Below, one piece after another: positions 1-7,791 of a stretch of 19,328 bases of DNA; position 1 is the first letter of the stretch, and the number at the start of each line of letters is the position of its first letter. Both the position numbers and the translations under genes were made by a program. The stretch is taken from contig DAINBU010000100.1 of assembly GCA_036732755.1 (NCBI GenBank), forward strand, positions 1 through 19,328, given 5' to 3'. The stretch is from DASRRB01 sp036732755. Lineage in GTDB: Bacteria; Planctomycetota; B15-G4; SIAN01. The notes beneath the pieces were generated by a model, which was given only the letters and a program-made list of their open reading frames with translations, made no database searches and was not told the origin of the DNA.

Positions 1-2
1 GC

Positions 3-1094
<1,092 letters not shown>

Positions 1095-1130
1095 GCCCAC
1101 GGCTTCGCTCGCGAAGCCGACTCATCCATC

Positions 1131-2213
1131 ATGATCCGGCGCATCGAACGTGACCGCAGCCGCTTCCGCGACATCGTGCGCGGCCGGATCAAGTCCGACC
1201 TGCGCAAGTTCGTGTCGCAGGGGGAGATGTTCGGCCGCAAGGGCAAGGACCTGATCTCGATCCCTCTGCCCGGCATCGAGCTGCCGCACTTCCGCTTCGG
1301 CGACAACAAGAAGCAGGGCGTCGGGCAGGGCGAGGGCGAGCCGGGCGACGGCGCCGAGGGCAAGGCGGGCGACCAGCCGGGCGAGCACATGCTCGAGGTC
1401 GAGGTGCCGCTCGCCGAGCTCGCCGAGATCCTGGGCGAGGAGCTCCAGCTGCCGCGCATCCAGCCGAAGGGCCGCAGCGAACTCGTCGCTCCGGTGGGAC
1501 GCTACATCGGCATCCGCCGCACCGGGCCCGAGAGCCTGCGCCACGCCAAGCGGACGCTCAAGGCGGCGCTGCGCCGCCAGATCATCACGAGCGCGTTCGA
1601 TCCCGAGGATCCCTGCCTGATCCCGATCCGCGGCGACCGCCACTACCGCAGCTGGAAGGTGAAGAACGCGCCGGAGAACAGCGCCGTCGTCGTCTACATG
1701 ATGGACGTCAGCGGCAGCATGGGGAAGGAGCAGAAGGAGGTCGTGCGCGTCGAGGCGTTCTGGATCAACACGTGGCTCCGCAGCCAGTACAAGAGCCTCC
1801 AGATCCGCTACATCGTGCACGACGCCGCGGCGCGCGAGGTCGACGAGAACACCTTCTTCCACCTGCGCGAGTCGGGCGGCACCAAGATCTCCTCCGCCTA
1901 CGAGCTGTGCGCGCGGCTGATGCAGGAGCAGTTCCCCTCGTCGATCTGGAACGTCTACCCGTTCCACTTCAGCGACGGCGACAACTGGTCGGGGCGCGAC
2001 ACCGAGCGCTGCGTCGAGCTGCTCGAGCAGAGCATCCTCCCGCACTGCAACGTCTTCTGCTACGGGCAGGTGCGCAGCGCCTACGGCTCCGGCCAGTTCA
2101 AGAAGGACCTCGACGCCAAGTTCCCGAAGGACGAGCGCGTCATCACCTCGGAGATCCCCGACCGCGACGGGATCCTGAAGTCGATCCAGGACTTCCTCGG
2201 CAAGGGCAAGTGA
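1131..2213 (+). CDS. yeaH: YeaH/YhbH family protein (DUF444, UPF0229) with VWA-like domain
   Basis: This 360-residue protein is a DUF444 family member; E. coli YeaH is about 427 residues. The biochemical role is not settled. Genetically it belongs with PrkA and SpoVR in stress, starvation or sporulation responses. Visible features are a basic N-terminus (MIRRIERDRSRFRDIVRGRI), a Gly/Glu/Asp-rich low-complexity stretch at about residues 62-84, and a von Willebrand A-like domain beginning with VVVYMMDVSGSMG. The DVSGS metal-site (MIDAS-type) motif is at residues 192-196, and a later SDGDN segment lies in the same domain. Family-typical sequences YRSW and FHFSDGDNWS are present. The ATG at 1131 is the first in frame after prkA, 36 nt from its stop, with no strong ribosome binding site. 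spoVR follows after 10 nt, consistent with one operon. Confidence 0.93.
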   Translation: MIRRIERDRSRFRDIVRGRIKSDLRKFVSQGEMFGRKGKDLISIPLPGIELPHFRFGDNKKQGVGQGEGEPGDGAEGKAGDQPGEHMLEVEVPLAELAEILGEELQLPRIQPKGRSELVAPVGRYIGIRRTGPESLRHAKRTLKAALRRQIITSAFDPEDPCLIPIRGDRHYRSWKVKNAPENSAVVVYMMDVSGSMGKEQKEVVRVEAFWINTWLRSQYKSLQIRYIVHDAAAREVDENTFFHLRESGGTKISSAYELCARLMQEQFPSSIWNVYPFHFSDGDNWSGRDTERCVELLEQSILPHCNVFCYGQVRSAYGSGQFKKDLDAKFPKDERVITSEIPDRDGILKSIQDFLGKGK

Positions 2214-2223
2214 GGCTTCCGCC

Positions 2224-3741
2224 GTGAACCTCACCCCCGACCTCGAGCGCGCGCGCCAGGAGATCGAGAAGCATGCCCGCGCCTACGGGCTCGACTTCTT
2301 CCCGACCATCTTCGAGCTGGTCGACCACGACGAGCTGAACGAGGTGGCGTCGTTCGGCGGCTTCCCGACCCGCTACCCGCACTGGCGCTTCGGGATGGAG
2401 TTCGACCGGCTGCAGAAGGGCTACCGCTACGGGCTCAGCAAGATCTACGAGCTCGTCATCAACAACGACCCCTGCTACGCCTACCTGATGAAGTCGAACT
2501 CGCTGGTCGACCAGAAGCTGGTGATCAGCCACGTCTACGGCCACTGCGACTTCTTCAAGAACAACGTCTACTTCGCCCACACCGACCGCCGCATGGTCGA
2601 CCGCATGGCGAACCACGGGACGATCATCCGCAAGCTGATGGAGCGGCACGGCGTCCCCGAGGTGGAGACCTTCCTCGACCGCTGCCTCGCGCTCGACAAC
2701 CTGATCGACCCGCACGCGTCGGCGCTGCGCCGCAGGACCGACGCGAAGCCCGACGAGGACGCGGCGGACGAGGGCCCCGGGCGCATGCGCGCCAAGGGCT
2801 ACATGGACCGCCACGTGAACCCGGCGCGCTTCCTCGCCGACCAGAAGAAGAAGCAGGTCGAGCAGAAGAAGAAGACGGAGCGGCTGCCCCACCAGCCGAC
2901 GCGCGACGTCCTGCGCTTCCTGCTCGAGCACGCGCCGCTCAAGCGCTGGCAGGCCGAGGTGCTCTCGCTGGTGCGCGAGGAGGCGTACTACTTCGCCCCG
3001 CAGGCGCAGACCAAGATCATGAACGAGGGCTGGGCCAGCTACTGGCACTCGATGATGATGACGCGCCGGGTCCTGAAGGACAGCGAGGTCATCGACTTCG
3101 CCGACCACCACTCCGGCACGCTCGCCACCTCGCCCGGCCGCCTCAACCCCTACAAGCTCGGCATCGAGCTGTTCCGCGACATCGAGGAACGCTGGAACAA
3201 GGGGCGCTTCGGCAAGGAGTGGGAGGAGTGCGACCACCTCGACACGCGGCGCCGCTTCGACAAGAAGCTCGGGCTCGGCCGCGACCGCATCTTCGAGGTG
3301 CGCCGCCTCTACTGCGACGTCACCTTCATCGACACCTTCCTGAACCAGGACTTCTGCGACGCGCAGAAGCTCTACGTCTACAAGACCAACCCGCGCACCG
3401 GCCGGCCGGAGGTCGCGTCGCGCGACCACCGGCTGGTGAAGGAGCAGCTCCTGTTCGGGCTGTCGAACTCGGGGCAGCCGCGCATCCACGTCGTCGACGG
3501 CAACTTCGGCAACCGCGGCGAGCTCTGCCTCGCGCACCAGTTCGAGGGGCTCGAGATCGACATGCGCCTCGCCACCGAGACGATGAAGCACCTCGAGGTG
3601 CTGTGGGGGAGGCCGGTGCACATCGAGACCAAGCTCGACGGCAAGGGCGTGCTGGTCTCGTGCGCGAAGGGCGAGGTCTCGACCAAGGAGCTCTCGCCCT
3701 CCGGCGAGACCGATCGCAAGGAGGAATCGACGACGCACTGA
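2224..3741 (+). CDS. spoVR: SpoVR family protein
   Basis: A 505-residue SpoVR/YcgB family protein, within the family's usual length of about 470-510. The molecular activity is unknown. SpoVR is linked to cortex formation in Bacillus, and YcgB is a stress-induced protein in enterobacteria. Most carriers are non-sporulating and keep it next to prkA and yeaH, as here. Characteristic sequence includes FPTIFELVDHDELNEVASFGG near the N-terminus, YPHWRFGMEF, KIYELVINNDPCYAYLMKSN, the histidine-rich HVYGHCDFFKNN, MNEGWASYWHSMMM, and YVYKTNPRTGRPEVASRDHR. A lysine-rich segment (KKKQVEQKKK, about residues 208-217) splits the conserved blocks. The start is GTG at 2224, 10 nt after the yeaH stop and immediately before the conserved N-terminus. 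Upstream sequence shows no clear Shine-Dalgarno, so translational coupling is plausible. Confidence 0.95.
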   Translation: MNLTPDLERARQEIEKHARAYGLDFFPTIFELVDHDELNEVASFGGFPTRYPHWRFGMEFDRLQKGYRYGLSKIYELVINNDPCYAYLMKSNSLVDQKLVISHVYGHCDFFKNNVYFAHTDRRMVDRMANHGTIIRKLMERHGVPEVETFLDRCLALDNLIDPHASALRRRTDAKPDEDAADEGPGRMRAKGYMDRHVNPARFLADQKKKQVEQKKKTERLPHQPTRDVLRFLLEHAPLKRWQAEVLSLVREEAYYFAPQAQTKIMNEGWASYWHSMMMTRRVLKDSEVIDFADHHSGTLATSPGRLNPYKLGIELFRDIEERWNKGRFGKEWEECDHLDTRRRFDKKLGLGRDRIFEVRRLYCDVTFIDTFLNQDFCDAQKLYVYKTNPRTGRPEVASRDHRLVKEQLLFGLSNSGQPRIHVVDGNFGNRGELCLAHQFEGLEIDMRLATETMKHLEVLWGRPVHIETKLDGKGVLVSCAKGEVSTKELSPSGETDRKEESTTH

Positions 3742-3766
3742 CGCGTCGGCGTCTCCCGCGCGCCCC

Positions 3767-4525
3767 ATGTTCATCCCGATCCGCGACCACGTCCGGCCGG
3801 AGCGCCCGCCGGTCCTGACTCACGTGCTGATCGCCGTGAACGTCGCCGTGTTCGCGTGGATGGTGTACGTCGCGCGCACCCAGGGCGAGGTGTCCGCGTT
3901 CGTCGAGCAGTTCGGCCTGGTGCCGGCACGCGTGCGCGACCTGGTCGCCCACCCCGGGCGGCTCCTCGACGCGCCGTGGCCGGTCGCGCGCGACTGCCTG
4001 CTGCCGTTCGTCAGCCACGCCTTCCTGCACGGCGGCGTGCTGCACCTGCTCGGGAACCTCTGGTTCCTCCGCATCTTCGGGGACAACGTCGAGGGAAGGC
4101 TCGGCCCGCGGCGCTACGCCGTCTTCTATTTCGTCTGCGCGATCCTGGCCGCGGCGCTGCACGTCGCGGCGACCCCCATGCACTGGGTCGGACCGCCGCT
4201 GCCGGGCTTCGCGTCGCCGCTCGACGTGCCGATGGTGGGGGCGTCGGGCGCGATCGCCGGCGTGCTGGGCGCCTACGCGATCTGGTTCCCGGGCGCACCG
4301 ATCACGACGCTCGTCTTCGTCTTCCCGGTCCGGGTGCCGGCGATCGTCGTGCTGGGCGTCTGGTTCGCGCTGCAGTACGTCTCGGCGCGCAACGACCTGT
4401 TCCAGACGGCGCACTCGGCGCCGGTCGCGTACTGGGCCCACATCGGGGGTTTCGTCACCGGCGCCGCGCTCGCGCTCCTGAATCCGCGGAAGACGGCGAG
4501 CACGAGGGGCCACGGCGCGTCGTGA
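3767..4525 (+). CDS. Rhomboid family intramembrane serine protease
   Basis: This 252-residue integral membrane protein would cleave transmembrane substrates within the lipid bilayer; its substrates are unknown. It has about six hydrophobic segments, beginning at residues 16-36. The rhomboid signature is complete: HAFLHGGVLHLLGNLWFL at about residues 84-101 (the HxxxN oxyanion region, Asn97), catalytic Ser in VGASGAIAG (Ser160), and catalytic His in AHIGGF (His225). The short cytoplasmic N-terminus (MFIPIRDHVRP) is typical of bacterial rhomboids. The gene begins 25 nt after spoVR on the same strand with no terminator between, so it may be the last gene of the prkA operon. A perfect 11-bp hairpin follows at 4548-4573. 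The family call is secure; the physiological role and the link to PrkA are inference. Confidence 0.94.
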   Translation: MFIPIRDHVRPERPPVLTHVLIAVNVAVFAWMVYVARTQGEVSAFVEQFGLVPARVRDLVAHPGRLLDAPWPVARDCLLPFVSHAFLHGGVLHLLGNLWFLRIFGDNVEGRLGPRRYAVFYFVCAILAAALHVAATPMHWVGPPLPGFASPLDVPMVGASGAIAGVLGAYAIWFPGAPITTLVFVFPVRVPAIVVLGVWFALQYVSARNDLFQTAHSAPVAYWAHIGGFVTGAALALLNPRKTASTRGHGAS

Positions 4526-4547
4526 CGGCCACCCGGGGGGAAAGCGA

Positions 4548-4573
4548 AGGGGCCGTCCGGCTGGACGGCCCCT
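4548..4573. terminator. Hairpin between convergent rhomboid and small basic peptide genes
   Basis: A perfect 11-bp inverted repeat (AGGGGCCGTCC at 4548-4558 and its complement at 4563-4573) encloses a 4-nt GGCT loop. It lies 22 nt after the rhomboid stop and 40 nt beyond the stop of the convergent minus-strand peptide gene, so it could end transcription from both sides. Neither side has a clear T-run, so rho-independent function is likely but not proven. Confidence 0.75.
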
Positions 4574-4613
4574 CCTGACATCTTCCGAAAGCTTGCGCTT
4601 GCGGACGCCGCGT

Positions 4614-4703
4614 TCAGCGCCGCGACTTCCGGCGCCCACCCTTCTTGCGGGACGCCTTCTTGCGCCCCTTCTTCTTCGAGGCCTTCTTCCTTCGCTTCGC
4701 CAT
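4614..4703 (-). CDS. 29-residue Lys/Arg-rich small basic protein
   Basis: On the minus strand, ATG at 4703 opens a 29-codon frame ending at TGA (4614-4616). The product begins MAKRRKKASKKKGRKKASRK and ends GGRRKSRR. Seventeen of 29 residues are Lys or Arg, there are no acidic residues, and the KKAS/KKG units are semi-repeated. A strong ribosome binding site (GAGGAG, plus-strand positions 4711-4716) sits 7 nt upstream of the ATG, which is the main reason to believe it. Composition resembles the tail of histone H1-like or other small nucleic-acid-binding proteins. It does not look like ribosomal protein Thx. A role in binding DNA, rRNA or polyanions is inference from charge only. It is the only minus-strand gene supported in the window and stands alone, convergent with the rhomboid gene. 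Confidence 0.7.
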   Translation of the reverse strand: MAKRRKKASKKKGRKKASRKKGGRRKSRR

Positions 4704-4837
4704 TCGTGCACTCCTCATTGCGGTGACGGAACGAACTCCGAAACCGACCCATTCCTACTCATCGGCGGTTTCGCGCCGAGATTGAGCGGAAGGGCTCGAA
4801 GCGTGCGCGCGGACGCGTCGTCGCGCGCGTCGCGCTG

Positions 4838-4866
4838 TTGACGATGCGGAGCGACGCATCTATCGT
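4838..4866 (+). promoter_or_regulatory. Sigma70-type promoter for tRNA-Arg (possibly through tadA)
   Basis: TTGACG (4838-4843) and TATCGT (4861-4866) are separated by exactly 17 nt, a good match to housekeeping -35/-10 boxes in an otherwise GC-rich region. Transcription would start near 4873, about 55 nt upstream of the mature tRNA-Arg. The spacer and last base of the -35 box carry a 6-bp inverted repeat (GATGCG 4843-4848, CGCATC 4855-4860). A second 7-bp inverted repeat (4864-4870 with 4881-4887) straddles the predicted start. Confidence 0.6.
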
Positions 4867-4926
4867 CCCGCACCCTTCGTCGGGACGCGTCGCGCCGTGC
4901 GCGACCGATCCGACGGTCTCCGCGTC

Positions 4927-5003
4927 GCGCCCATAGCTCAACTGGATAGAGCGTCGGCCTACGAAGCCGAAGGTTGGAGGTTCGACCCCTCCTGGGCGTA
5001 CCA
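4927..5003 (+). tRNA. tRNA-Arg (anticodon ACG)
   Basis: A full 77-nt cloverleaf is visible. The acceptor stem is GCGCCCA (4927-4933) with TGGGCGT (4993-4999), with one G-U pair. The D arm has GCTC/GAGC. The anticodon stem TCGGC/GCCGA encloses loop CTACGAA, giving anticodon ACG. The T arm is GGAGG-TTCGACC-CCTCC. Discriminator A5000 is followed by an encoded CCA. This tRNA reads CGU/CGC/CGA after A34 is converted to inosine by TadA, whose gene starts 50 nt downstream. Confidence 0.97.
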
Positions 5004-5053
5004 CCCGCGTTCGCCCCGACGGCGCGCCGCCACGAGAGGACGGGATCGCTCCG

Positions 5054-5650
5054 ATGTCCGAACCGATCGCGCCGCCGCGCTCCGCGCTCCGGGATGCCCG
5101 TCCCGGCGGGGGGACGGAGTCGGCGGCCCCCGCGATCGACTGGACGCCGTGGATGGCGCGGGCGCTCGCCTGCGCCGATCGCGCGGCGGCGGAGGGGGAG
5201 ATCCCGGTCGGCGCCGTCGTCGTGCGCGACGGCGAGCTCCTGGGCGAGGGGTGGAACCGGACCGAGCAGCTCCACGATCCCACGGCCCACGCCGAGATCC
5301 TCGCGCTGCGGCGCGCGACGGCGCTCGCGCGCAACCACCGGCTCACCGGCGCGACGCTCGTCACGACGCTCGAGCCGTGCGTGATGTGCTTCGGCGCGCT
5401 CCTCGAGAGCCGCATCGAAGTCGTCGTCTGCGGAGCCGACGATCCGCTGCGCGGCGCGCTCCCGCTGTGGAAGTCGGGCGCCCTGTCGCGCTACCCTGTC
5501 CGAAATCTCCTCGTCGTCGAGGGCGTGGAGGAACGGGAGTGCCGCGCGCGGCTCAAGGCGTGGTTCGCCTCGCGCCGAAGCGAGTCGCCGCGCGCCCGCA
5601 GCGACGGTCCGAACACGGATCCAAATCCGGAGAGGTGCCTGAGCGGCTGA
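5054..5650 (+). CDS. tadA: tRNA-specific adenosine deaminase TadA
   Basis: TadA is a zinc enzyme that deaminates adenosine-34 of tRNA-Arg(ACG) to inosine. This 198-residue protein carries the cytidine/deoxycytidylate deaminase fold: EIPVGAVVV at residues 49-57, the zinc and proton-shuttle motif HAE (His79, Glu81), and PCVMC with zinc ligands Cys109 and Cys112. The following GADDPLRGA is also TadA-like. It is longer than E. coli TadA (167 residues) because of a Pro/Gly-rich N-terminal extension of about 28 residues and a C-terminal tail of about 25 residues (from SRRSESPRARSD) without family resemblance. An internal start near residue 34 (ATG in PWMARAL) is therefore possible. The last 22 nt, including the TGA at 5648-5650, lie inside the next tRNA-Ser gene. 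No in-frame stop occurs earlier. Confidence 0.95.
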   Translation: MSEPIAPPRSALRDARPGGGTESAAPAIDWTPWMARALACADRAAAEGEIPVGAVVVRDGELLGEGWNRTEQLHDPTAHAEILALRRATALARNHRLTGATLVTTLEPCVMCFGALLESRIEVVVCGADDPLRGALPLWKSGALSRYPVRNLLVVEGVEERECRARLKAWFASRRSESPRARSDGPNTDPNPERCLSG

Positions 5651-5720
5651 AAGGGCCGGTCTCGAAAACCGGTATCGGGTTTACGCTCGATCGAGGGTTC
5701 GAATCCCTCCCTCTCCGCCA
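5629..5720 (+). tRNA. tRNA-Ser (anticodon CGA)
   Basis: A 92-nt class II tRNA. The acceptor stem is GGAGAGG (5629-5635) with CCTCTCC (5710-5716), followed by discriminator G and encoded CCA. The anticodon stem CCGGT/ACCGG holds loop CTCGAAA, giving anticodon CGA for UCG codons. A long variable arm (ATCG/CGAT pairing) and the T arm GAGGG-TTCGAAT-CCCTC are present. The 5' 22 nt overlap the end of tadA. Confidence 0.97.
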
Positions 5721-5835
5721 TCCGCCGCTCCACGTCGCGCGTGGCAGTTCTTCTGCCGGTGCGACGGTCTCGCTAGAGTCCCCGACCGCTCGTCGGCCGA
5801 CGTCGAGTCGGCGGAGCGGGCGCGGCTGCTGCATC

Positions 5836-5930
<95 letters not shown>

Positions 5931-5940
5931 ATCGCGAATC

Positions 5941-5958
5941 GCCGCGTCGGAACGCGGC
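5941..5958 (+). terminator. Hairpin after tRNA-Ser(GGA)
   Basis: A 7-bp inverted repeat, GCCGCGT (5941-5947) and ACGCGGC (5952-5958) around a CGGA loop, begins 13 nt after the tRNA 3' end and 43 nt before the SRP RNA stem. There is no T-run, so it may instead be a processing hairpin if the tRNA and SRP RNA are co-transcribed. Confidence 0.4.
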
Positions 5959-6000
5959 GCGGCAAGGGTCGCAGCGCGGAGGCTGCGGCCGGCGCATCGA

Positions 6001-6115
6001 CCGCGCTCGAGTCCGGGACCGGGGCGACGGGGCGACGGGTGAACCGGGTCAGGCCTTGACCGGAGCAGCCCTAAGCCCGGGGCCCCGGGTGAACCGGTTC
6101 CGGACTCGAGCGCGG
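6001..6115 (+). ncRNA. ffs: Signal recognition particle RNA (4.5S-type, small SRP RNA)
   Basis: This RNA pairs with Ffh to form the signal recognition particle that delivers nascent membrane proteins to FtsY. The conserved domain IV is clear: GTGAACCGG, then GTCAGG (6048-6053) on the 5' side and AGCAGCCCTAAG (6064-6075) on the 3' side. CCGGG/CCCGG pairing (6044-6048 with 6076-6080) lies below the symmetric loop. The rest is one long hairpin: 6001-6022 pairs without interruption with 6094-6115 (22 bp, one G-U). There is no Alu domain, as in most Gram-negative bacteria. The apical loop, closed by CC/GG, is TTGACC rather than GGAA. It lies 45 nt upstream of dnaX, the same position as scr in Bacillus. 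Exact transcript ends are not visible. Confidence 0.93.
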
Positions 6116-6160
6116 ACGGGCGCGACGAGCGGCGCGGACCTTTGTGGCGGGAACGCCCCC

Positions 6161-7789
6161 TTGTCCTACCTCGTGCTCGCGCGCAAGTACCGGCCGGAGA
6201 CCTTCGAGAAGGTCGTCGGCCAGGAACCGATCGCGCGCACGCTGCAGAACGCGCTCAAGACCGGCCGGCTCGCGCACGCCTACCTCTTCACGGGACCGCG
6301 CGGCGTCGGCAAGACGTCGATGGCGCGCATCCTCGCGAAGGCGCTGCAGTGCGAGACGGGGCCGACGCCGACGCCGTGCCTGAAGTGCGCGCGCTGCAAG
6401 GCGGTCGCGGCGAGCCACGACCTCGACGTGATCGAGATCGACGGCGCCAGCAACCGCGGCATCGAGAACATCCGCGACCTGCGCGAGAGCGTGCGCTACG
6501 CCGCGACCGGCGGCAAGTACAAGGTCTACATCGTCGACGAGGTGCACCAGATCACGCAGGACGCATTCAACGCGTTCCTGAAGACGCTCGAGGAGCCGCC
6601 GCCCCACGTCGTGTTCGTCTTCGCGACGACCGAGCCGCGCAAGGTGCCCGAGACGATCCGCTCGCGCTGCCAGGAGTTCGAGTTCCGGCGCATCTCCGAC
6701 GCCGCCATCGCGGCGCACCTGCGCGACGTCTGCGCGGGGGAGAAGTTCGAGCTCGAGGCGGGCCTCGACGCCGCCATCGCGCGCCGCGCGCGCGGCGGCC
6801 TGCGCGACGCGCTGTCGCTGCTCGACCAGCTCGCCGCGTTCGGCGGCGGGGCGATCCGCCACGAGTCGTTCCAGGAGCTGACCGGCTTCCTCGCGCCCGA
6901 CCGCGTGCGCGAGCTCTTCGACGCCCTGCTCGCGCGCGACGCGGGCGCGGCGCTCACGTGGGTCGCTGCGGCGCTCGACCGCGGCGCCGCGGCCGCCGAC
7001 CTGATCGACCAGTGGCTCGACCACCTGCGGGCGCTGCTGCACCGCCGCAGCGCGAGCCCGCGCCCGCCCGAGCTGCCCGGCGTCGCGAGCGAGGCGCTCG
7101 CGAAGCAGGCGGCGGCGCTCGACGACGCACAGATGCTCGGCTCGATGCAGGTGCTGATCGAAGCACGCCGCGCGCTGCGCGACCTGGAGGACGAGCGGCT
7201 CGTGCTCGAGATGGCGGTCGTCGAGCTGGCGCGCATCGCCGAGCTGCCGAGCCTGCGCGACGCGCTCGCGCAGCTCCCGGCGGGGGTGCCGTCCAACGCG
7301 CCGGCGCGCGCCTCGGCGCCGTCGCCTTCGCCGTCCGTGCCGCCGCGATCGGCGGTGAGCGCCTCCCCGAAGCCTTCCGCCGCCGCGCCCGCCGCCGTGC
7401 CGGCGGCTGCGTCCGCCGTGGCGCCGCCGGCCGATCTCCCGGCCCGCTTCCAGCAGCTGGTCGCCGCGCTGATGGCGGAGTCGCCGTCGCTCGCCGTCCA
7501 GCTCGGCGGCTTCGTTCCGCTGCGCGAAGCGGAGGGCGTCGTCGAGGTCGCGCCGAAGGCGGGCCAGGCGCTGCCGCCGCCGAGCGCGCGCCTCGACGAG
7601 GCGACGCGCCGGATCGCGCGCCGGCTCTTCGGCACCGGGTGGGTCATTCGGCCCGCCGCGACGACGCGCGACGCCGCGAGCGCCGCCGGCCGCGCGCCCG
7701 GCGCGGGCGAGGTCGCCCGCACGCGGGCGCTCGAGCAGATCCGCGACGTCTTCGGAGGCGAGACGGTCGCCGGCGATCCGGGAGCCTGA
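6161..7789 (+). CDS. dnaX: DNA polymerase III subunit gamma/tau
   Basis: DnaX is the ATPase of the clamp loader that places the sliding clamp on primed DNA and ties the replisome together. TTG at 6161 is chosen because it opens directly onto the near-universal SYLVLARKYRP N-terminus. The reading frame stays open upstream to 6056, but that part overlaps the SRP RNA. Counting from TTG, the 542-residue protein has Walker A GPRGVGKT (45-52), a four-cysteine zinc module (Cys64, 73, 76, 79), the DEVH Walker B motif (126-129), and sensor-1/arginine-finger sequence FATTEPRKVPETIRSRCQEF. A Pro/Ala/Ser-rich linker (about 375-410) precedes a C-terminal tau-like domain (about 410-505). It is shorter than E. 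coli tau (643). No obvious A-rich slippery site for gamma production was seen. ebfC starts 2 nt after the stop. Confidence 0.96.
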   Translation: MSYLVLARKYRPETFEKVVGQEPIARTLQNALKTGRLAHAYLFTGPRGVGKTSMARILAKALQCETGPTPTPCLKCARCKAVAASHDLDVIEIDGASNRGIENIRDLRESVRYAATGGKYKVYIVDEVHQITQDAFNAFLKTLEEPPPHVVFVFATTEPRKVPETIRSRCQEFEFRRISDAAIAAHLRDVCAGEKFELEAGLDAAIARRARGGLRDALSLLDQLAAFGGGAIRHESFQELTGFLAPDRVRELFDALLARDAGAALTWVAAALDRGAAAADLIDQWLDHLRALLHRRSASPRPPELPGVASEALAKQAAALDDAQMLGSMQVLIEARRALRDLEDERLVLEMAVVELARIAELPSLRDALAQLPAGVPSNAPARASAPSPSPSVPPRSAVSASPKPSAAAPAAVPAAASAVAPPADLPARFQQLVAALMAESPSLAVQLGGFVPLREAEGVVEVAPKAGQALPPPSARLDEATRRIARRLFGTGWVIRPAATTRDAASAAGRAPGAGEVARTRALEQIRDVFGGETVAGDPGA

Positions 7790-7791
7790 GC

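Noticed and set aside
1122..2234. 370-codon open frame on the minus strand opposite yeaH
   Set aside because: The translation is Ala/Val/Leu/Glu/Arg-rich without motifs, and the plus strand holds a recognisable DUF444 gene. Long antisense frames are a GC-bias artefact here.
6056..6160. Upstream in-frame extension of dnaX
   Set aside because: It would translate the 3' half of the SRP RNA, and the conserved DnaX N-terminus begins at TTG 6161.
6142..7791. Long plus-strand frame that reads through dnaX into ebfC
   Set aside because: Only its last 115 codons (from GTG 7792) match a family. The rest is an Arg/Ala-rich frame shadow of dnaX, so this is not a fusion gene.
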